Below are positions 59,501-64,000 of a stretch of 64,000 nucleotides of DNA, piece after piece; within the stretch, counting starts at the first letter, position 1; every line of letters starts with the position of its first letter. Made by a program: the position numbers and the translations under genes. Source of the DNA: Pirellulales bacterium (GTDB lineage Bacteria > Planctomycetota > Planctomycetia > Pirellulales > Thermoguttaceae); NCBI GenBank assembly GCA_016936015.1, contig JAFGPV010000006.1, forward strand, positions 1 to 64,000, read 5' to 3'. The notes beneath the pieces were generated by a model that was given only the letters and a program-made list of their open reading frames with translations, was not told where the DNA came from and did not search any database.

Positions 59501-59522
59501 AAGCCGCTTGCGGCTTCGCAAG
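59501..59522. repeat. Single palindromic repeat, 'AAGCCGCTTGCGGC' family
   Basis: AAGCCGCTTGCGGCTTCGCA recurs at 62817-62841, both in the same cluster and near gene boundaries. Confidence 0.75.
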
Positions 59523-59555
59523 TTGTAGAATGAAAAATACAAGTAGCCCGATAAT

Positions 59556-61886
59556 ATGCTCCACTTCGCCCTCGAACAAGGTTCCTCGCTGACGACGCTG
59601 CTGCTGGTCGCCGCGGGGTGCCTGTTGCTGACGGGGCTGTTCTACTTTCGGGCGTTCGGGCAGCTCAGGCCCTGGCAGTGGCAGACGCTGCTGGCCCTGC
59701 GGGCTGCGGCGATCTTGCTGGTTCTGCTGCTACTCTTCCGGCCGACGTACAGCTTTCAGAAGGAACTGACCCGCAAACCGGGGCTGGTATTTCTACTGGA
59801 CCGCTCGGCCTCGATGGGCATTGCCGATGGGGCCGCCAAGACCACGCGCTTCGAGCAGGCCCGATCGCAAATCGAACGCTGGTGGGAGAAGCTGAAGAAG
59901 GATTTCGACCTGCGGCTGATCGAGTTTTCGGAACACGCCCGGCTGCTGGAGAGCGTGGAGCAGTTGAAGATCCTCACGCCGGACGGAAAGGCCACTTCGC
60001 TGGCGAGTCCGCTGCTGGTCGCCCGGGCGCTGCCGCACCGCCGCGACGTCGAGGCCGTCGTCCTCTTCAGTGATGGTCTGCACAATACCGCCCGGAATCC
60101 GGTGGAGATTTCTGGCAAACTCGGGATGACGGTGGATACGATCGGCGTCGGATCGAGCCTGCGGGACGACGTCTCCTACCGCGACGTGCAAGTGACCGGC
60201 ATCGCCTGCCCCGACCGGCTGCTAGTGAACAATCTCGCCCGGATCAGCGGCTCGGTCGAGGCCGTCGGCCTGGGGGGCCGAGTGGTGCAGGCCGTGCTGG
60301 AAGAAGACGGCAAGCCGATCGCCGAGCAGGAATTGACGCTCGACGCAGCGGAAGGACCGCAGCAGGTTCAGTTCGAGTTCCGTCCCACCGTCAAGGGCCG
60401 GCACACTTACACGATTAAAGTCCCCCCCGCCGCCGAGGAAAAGATCACGCAGAACAACCAGCGGTCGGCCATGGCGCTGGTCGTCGAGGGCGGACTGCGA
60501 GTTTTCTACATCGAAGGCACCCTCCGGGCCGAATACGGTGCGCTGGTTGATCGCTTTTTGGCGAAGGATCCCGACCTGGAATTCTACGCCCTGGTACAAA
60601 GCCAGCCCAACGTCTTCTCGAAACGCACCAACATGTCGGAACTGAAAATCGACACGATTCCCCGTGACGCGGAAACGATCGGCAAATTCGACGTCTTCAT
60701 CTTCGGCGACATCGACGCCACGTACCTCAAGCCCGAGCAGCAGGAGTTGTTCGTCAAGCGGGTCCGCGAAGGAGCGGGGCTGATCATGCTGGGCGGCTAT
60801 CACAGCCTCGGGCCGGGCGGCTATGCGGGCACGCCGCTGGGCGAGATCCTGCCCGTCCGGCTCGGCGGCCGGGAAATCGGGCAGATCACGACGCCGTTTC
60901 TGCCGCAGCTTACGCCCGAGGGCGTACGGCACCCGATCTTCGCCAACATCGCGGAATTCTTCCCCAGGAGTTATTCCCCTCTCCCATTGGGAGAGGGGCC
61001 GGGGGTGAGGGCGAACTCAGAACAAAACAGCCCTCACCCTAACCCTCTCCCAAAGGGAGAGGGGACTCAGGTGCCCGGCCTGCCGCCGTTGGATGGCTGC
61101 ACGAAGGTGGAAGGCCCCCGGCCGGCGGCCTCGGTGCTGGCCGTCTATCCCGACCAATCGCCCCCGATGCCGGTGCTGGCCGTGCAGCCGGTCGGCAAGG
61201 GCCGAACCGCGGTCTTCGCCGGCGATACGACCCGGAAATGGCAGCAAGGCCCCCGGGCGCTGGGCCAGGAGTCGCCCTTCCTGCGGTTCTGGGGGCAACT
61301 GGTCCGCTGGCTGGCCGGGCGCTCGGAAGAGGTCGCCACCGGACCGGGCATCACCGTCAGCCTGGACAAGGGCCGTTACGAGCCGGAAGAGCCGATCCGC
61401 ATTTCCGCCACCGTCCGCGACAAGGACGGCCAGGGGGCCCAGTACGTGAAGGTGACGGCAAAGATCCGCACGCCGCCGGGCAAGCCCGAGCAGGTCTTAC
61501 TCATGCCCGAGGCCGGTCCGGCGGGCCGTTACGCCGGCGTCTACGAACCGGAAGTGCCCGGCCCGTTCGAATTCATCGTCGAAGCTCAGTTAAAAGAGAC
61601 GACGCTTACTTCCGAAAAGCTGACGGCCGAGGTCGGCCGGCCGAATCTGGAATTCGAGCGGCTCGACCTCGACGAACCCATGCTCAAACGCATCGCCGCG
61701 GCCGCCAAGGGCCGATACCTCCACATCACCACCGCCGACCTGCTGTTGGACCAGCTCAACCGCGAAAAGCTCAAACGCACCCAGTACGTCGAAGGCCGCC
61801 TCTACAATCCGCCCCTGTTCTGGTTCCTGTTCGTCGGCGTGCTGACGACGGAATGGATCTTGCGAAGGAAATATCAGTTGCGATAA
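59556..61886 (+). CDS. Membrane-anchored VWA protein with GATase-like domain
   Basis: The 776-residue protein has two N-terminal transmembrane helices (about 10-32 and 45-65). A von Willebrand A domain (about 75-230) follows with the MIDAS motif LDRSASMG. Beta-sandwich parts come next, then a glutamine-amidotransferase-like Rossmann segment (about 300-460; FDVFIFGDIDATYL, GLIMLGGYHSLGPGGYAGTPLG), further sandwich domains, and a C-terminal transmembrane helix (PPLFWFLFVGVLTTEWIL). It should sit in the inner membrane of the MoxR/DUF58/BatA-type cluster. Residues about 474-503 are a 'CCCTCTCCC' pair in frame (60976-61064). Confidence 0.88.
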   Translation: MLHFALEQGSSLTTLLLVAAGCLLLTGLFYFRAFGQLRPWQWQTLLALRAAAILLVLLLLFRPTYSFQKELTRKPGLVFLLDRSASMGIADGAAKTTRFEQARSQIERWWEKLKKDFDLRLIEFSEHARLLESVEQLKILTPDGKATSLASPLLVARALPHRRDVEAVVLFSDGLHNTARNPVEISGKLGMTVDTIGVGSSLRDDVSYRDVQVTGIACPDRLLVNNLARISGSVEAVGLGGRVVQAVLEEDGKPIAEQELTLDAAEGPQQVQFEFRPTVKGRHTYTIKVPPAAEEKITQNNQRSAMALVVEGGLRVFYIEGTLRAEYGALVDRFLAKDPDLEFYALVQSQPNVFSKRTNMSELKIDTIPRDAETIGKFDVFIFGDIDATYLKPEQQELFVKRVREGAGLIMLGGYHSLGPGGYAGTPLGEILPVRLGGREIGQITTPFLPQLTPEGVRHPIFANIAEFFPRSYSPLPLGEGPGVRANSEQNSPHPNPLPKGEGTQVPGLPPLDGCTKVEGPRPAASVLAVYPDQSPPMPVLAVQPVGKGRTAVFAGDTTRKWQQGPRALGQESPFLRFWGQLVRWLAGRSEEVATGPGITVSLDKGRYEPEEPIRISATVRDKDGQGAQYVKVTAKIRTPPGKPEQVLLMPEAGPAGRYAGVYEPEVPGPFEFIVEAQLKETTLTSEKLTAEVGRPNLEFERLDLDEPMLKRIAAAAKGRYLHITTADLLLDQLNREKLKRTQYVEGRLYNPPLFWFLFVGVLTTEWILRRKYQLR
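60976..61064. repeat. REPIN-like pair inside the VWA gene, in frame
   Basis: CCCCTCTCCCATTGGGAGAG and its inverted partner enclose about 20 bases, translated as SPLPLGEGPGVRA ... SPHPNPLPKGEG. Confidence 0.92.
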
Positions 61887-61918
61887 CATTCATTTTCACT
61901 TGACACCTCGTTCAGATT

Positions 61919-62818
61919 ATGCCCCAAACCGGTTACCGCTATCTCGAACCGACCGCGCTGGCCCGGGTGAAGAATCTCTCGGTGGTGGCCCGGGGGGTGG
62001 TCGAGGGATTCATCTCGGGATTGCACGCCAGTCCGTACAAGGGATTCAGCGTCGAGTTTGCCGAACACCGCGAGTACACCTCCAGCGACGATCCCCGGCA
62101 TCTGGACTACCGGATGCTGGCCCGCACCGACCGGCTGTACGTCAAGCAGTACGAGGAAGAGACGAACATGCGGGTGCAGATCCTGCTGGACAGCAGCGGG
62201 TCGATGGACTACGGCCACGCGGGCAAGCTGACGAAGTTCCAGTACGGCTGCTACCTGACCGCGGTGCTGGCGTACCTGATGACGCGGCAGCAGGACGCCG
62301 TGGGGCTGACCACCTTCGATCGGGAAATCCGGCTGGACATGCCGCCCCGCAGTTCGCCGCGGCACTTTCACGAAATGATGGAGCGGCTGGAGGCGGTCCG
62401 CCCGGGGGGCGAGACGGGCATCGCCGAGACGCTGCACCGCTTGGCCAACCGCTTGAAACGGCGCGGGCTGATCGTGTTGATCAGCGACCTGTACGACGAG
62501 CCGGAGCAGGTGACTCGGGCCTTGCACCACTTCCGCCACCGGAGGCACGAAGTGCTGGTCTTCCAGGTGCTCGACCGGGCGGAAATTACGTTTCCCTTCG
62601 ACGAGGTGATCGCCTTCCACGACCTGGAGAACGACGAGCGGATCCAGGTCGATCCGGCATACGTCCGCCGGCCCTACACCGAGCAATTCGAGGCGTTTTT
62701 GTCCTCCTACCGCCGGGCCTGCGCCGAGGCCCAGATCGACTACGTCCTGGCCGAGACATCGGTGCCTTACGATTTCATGCTGACGAAGTACCTGAGCAAA
62801 CGGAGCCACGTGCAATAA
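61919..62818 (+). CDS. DUF58-domain protein
   Basis: The 299-residue protein matches DUF58: GLHASPYKGFSVEFAEHREYTSSDDPRHLDYRM, then the VWA-like core VQILLDSSGSMDYGHAGK and the MIDAS-like DSSGS. DUF58 proteins work with MoxR ATPases and BatA-type proteins in envelope or metal-insertion roles. Its stop codon overlaps an AAGCCGCTTGCGG repeat (62817-62841). No clear ribosome site is seen. Between the VWA and BatA-like genes on the same strand, so part of one operon. Confidence 0.93.
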   Translation: MPQTGYRYLEPTALARVKNLSVVARGVVEGFISGLHASPYKGFSVEFAEHREYTSSDDPRHLDYRMLARTDRLYVKQYEEETNMRVQILLDSSGSMDYGHAGKLTKFQYGCYLTAVLAYLMTRQQDAVGLTTFDREIRLDMPPRSSPRHFHEMMERLEAVRPGGETGIAETLHRLANRLKRRGLIVLISDLYDEPEQVTRALHHFRHRRHEVLVFQVLDRAEITFPFDEVIAFHDLENDERIQVDPAYVRRPYTEQFEAFLSSYRRACAEAQIDYVLAETSVPYDFMLTKYLSKRSHVQ

Positions 62819-62841
62819 GCCGCTTGCGGCTTCGCAAGCGG
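62817..62841. repeat. Single palindromic repeat, 'AAGCCGCTTGCGGC' family, over a stop codon
   Basis: AAGCCGCTTGCGGCTTCGCA begins inside the TAA stop of the DUF58 gene and matches 59501-59522. Confidence 0.75.
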
Positions 62842-62920
62842 AATGACGAATGACGAATGTCAAATGATAAATGTCAAAATCCAATCCCTAATCCCTAATC
62901 CCCAACCCCTAATCCCTCGC
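62837..62920. repeat. Short repeats before the BatA-like gene
   Basis: AATGACGAATGACGAATGTC-type units are followed by AATCCCTAATCCCTAATCCC-type units. Together they fill the gap to the BatA-like start at 62929. Confidence 0.7.
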
Positions 62921-62928
62921 CCCTCTCC

Positions 62929-64000
62929 ATGACCTTCACCGCTCCCTTCTTCCTGCTGGCCGCCGCGGCGGCCGCTATTCCGGTGATCCTACACATGATC
63001 AACCGGCGGCGGGCGAAGGATTTGCCTTTCAGCACGCTGCGTTTTCTGAAGCTCAGCGTGCAGAAGACGCGGCGGCGGAAGCGGATCCACGACCTGCTGC
63101 TGATGCTGCTGCGGGCGGCGGTGCTGGTGCTGATCGCCGCGGGACTGGCCCAGCCCACTGTGACGCACCTCAGCGCGCTCTGGGGCGGCGGACACACGGC
63201 CGTGGCCATGATCCTCGACAACTCCGCCAGCATGGGGACGATCGACGGCGGGCAGGAACGACTGACGACGGCCAAGACCGTCGCTGCCGAAATCCTCAAG
63301 GAACTGAATGACGGCGACCAGGCGGCGCTGCTGATTGCCTGCGGGCCGACCTTTCCCGAGGCCGGCGCGCTGCACCGCAGCCTGGAACCAATCCACCAAA
63401 TGCTCCCGCTGTGCCGCGTCAGTTACGAAAAGGCGGAACTGGCGCCGCTGCTCCGCCAGGCGCGGAAACTGCTGGCCCAGTCGCGAGCCGTGAACAAGTA
63501 CATCTTTCTAATTTCCGACATGCAGAAGGTATCCTGGGAGGAATTTTCTGGTAACTCCCCTCTCCCAATGGGAGAGGGGCAGGGGGTGAGGGCTGCGGCG
63601 ATAGAAAAAAGCCCTCACCCTAACCCTCTCCCAATGGGAGAGGGGACGACTGAGAGCGATGCCACGAAAATCCCCGTGGTCTTCGTCAACTGCAACCGCA
63701 ATCCAAAACCCGACGTTGCGCTGACGGGCTTGGAGCTTTCGGCGCCGATCCCCGTGGCGGGTCTGCCGATCGGCGCGACGGTGCAGTTGCTGGGCGCCTC
63801 GACGGTGCCGCAGTCGGCGGTCGTCGAACTGTACGTCGACGGTGCGCTGGAGCAGAGCAGTCCCACGTTGTCGCTGTCGCCCGACCAGCGCGTCAGCAAC
63901 GTCCTGACCTTCACTTTACAACAGGGCGGGCTGCACTGCTGCGAGGCACGGCTGTCCGGCGAGGACGGCTCGAAATACGACGACCGGCGGTTCGCCGCCC
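62929..64000 (+). CDS. BatA-type membrane protein, N-terminal part (runs off the window)
   Basis: The frame from ATG 62929 stays open to base 64000 (357 codons). It begins MTFTAPFFLLAAAAAAIPVI, the BatA N-terminal helix, followed by HMINRRRAKDLPFSTLRFL and a second helix. A VWA-type core with MILDNSASMGTIDGG (MIDAS DxSxS) comes next. BatA-type proteins act with MoxR and DUF58 proteins. An in-frame 'CCCTCTCCC' pair (63557-63645) encodes residues about 210-239. The C-terminus lies beyond the window. Confidence 0.9.
   Translation, partial: MTFTAPFFLLAAAAAAIPVILHMINRRRAKDLPFSTLRFLKLSVQKTRRRKRIHDLLLMLLRAAVLVLIAAGLAQPTVTHLSALWGGGHTAVAMILDNSASMGTIDGGQERLTTAKTVAAEILKELNDGDQAALLIACGPTFPEAGALHRSLEPIHQMLPLCRVSYEKAELAPLLRQARKLLAQSRAVNKYIFLISDMQKVSWEEFSGNSPLPMGEGQGVRAAAIEKSPHPNPLPMGEGTTESDATKIPVVFVNCNRNPKPDVALTGLELSAPIPVAGLPIGATVQLLGASTVPQSAVVELYVDGALEQSSPTLSLSPDQRVSNVLTFTLQQGGLHCCEARLSGEDGSKYDDRRFAA
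63557..63645. repeat. REPIN-like pair inside the BatA-like gene, in frame
   Basis: CCCCTCTCCCAATGGGAGAG and its inverted partner enclose about 25 bases and are read through in frame, like the pairs in the neighbouring VWA and DUF4175 genes. Confidence 0.92.

Overview
The window reads as a chromosomal segment of a planctomycete, probably of the Pirellulales type. It is GC-rich and carries several lineage-typical families: a DUF1559 prepilin-like protein, a BBP7-type outer-membrane barrel, a Tat-exported DUF4159 protein beside DUF4175/VWA/DUF58/BatA genes, a BON-domain protein with an aromatic C-terminus, a helix-turn-helix plus receiver hybrid, and sugar-degrading enzymes. No rRNA, CRISPR array or intact insertion sequence is visible. 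One tRNA (Ile, GAT) is present.

Layout. 0-4.4 kb: a secreted protein, a TIGR01777 epimerase, a PrxQ peroxiredoxin, then a lower-GC islet with a ribbon-helix-helix protein under a clear promoter/operator and a TIR-domain protein. 4.5-11.2 kb: a TolQ-TolR-like pair whose third gene has TonB-like topology but ends in a prenyltransferase-type toroid, preceded by a 948-residue TPR protein. 11.3-15.3 kb: three envelope proteins, one a TlpA-like protein without its redox cysteines. 15.7-18.9 kb: tRNA-Ile, NUDIX hydrolase and a Ski2-type helicase. 18.9-24.9 kb: two secreted proteins for polysaccharide handling (a malectin-type carbohydrate protein and a PL8 lyase). 25-36.2 kb: ndk, a GNAT, a CCA-adding enzyme with an unusual C-terminal extension, a nucleotidyltransferase toxin-antitoxin pair, a regulator, an RluA synthase, an M16 peptidase pair and RmuC. 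36.3-42.7 kb: a BBP7 barrel, SppA, an AT-rich accessory stretch and a retropepsin-like protein. 42.8-44.6 kb: a Y-family polymerase behind a promoter with a LexA-like box, and a small partner gene. 44.7-50.5 kb: a GH106-type rhamnosidase, a DUF1559 protein and an AraC regulator. 50.6-52.7 kb: a DUF433 orphan, a membrane protein and a RelE-type toxin-antitoxin pair. 52.8-64 kb: the DUF4175/DUF4159/VWA/DUF58/BatA cluster on diverging strands.

The most striking feature is the density of paired palindromic repeats (REPIN-like) in about ten sequence families. They sit between genes and also, in frame, inside at least six genes, including three genes of the VWA cluster. Two other patterns recur: -10 boxes only 4-8 bases before a start codon (leaderless messages) on toxin-antitoxin and SOS-like genes, and gene tails made of translated short repeats. 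Start codons were moved where a ribosome-binding site or signal peptide decided it. All functions are assigned by reading motifs, not by database search.
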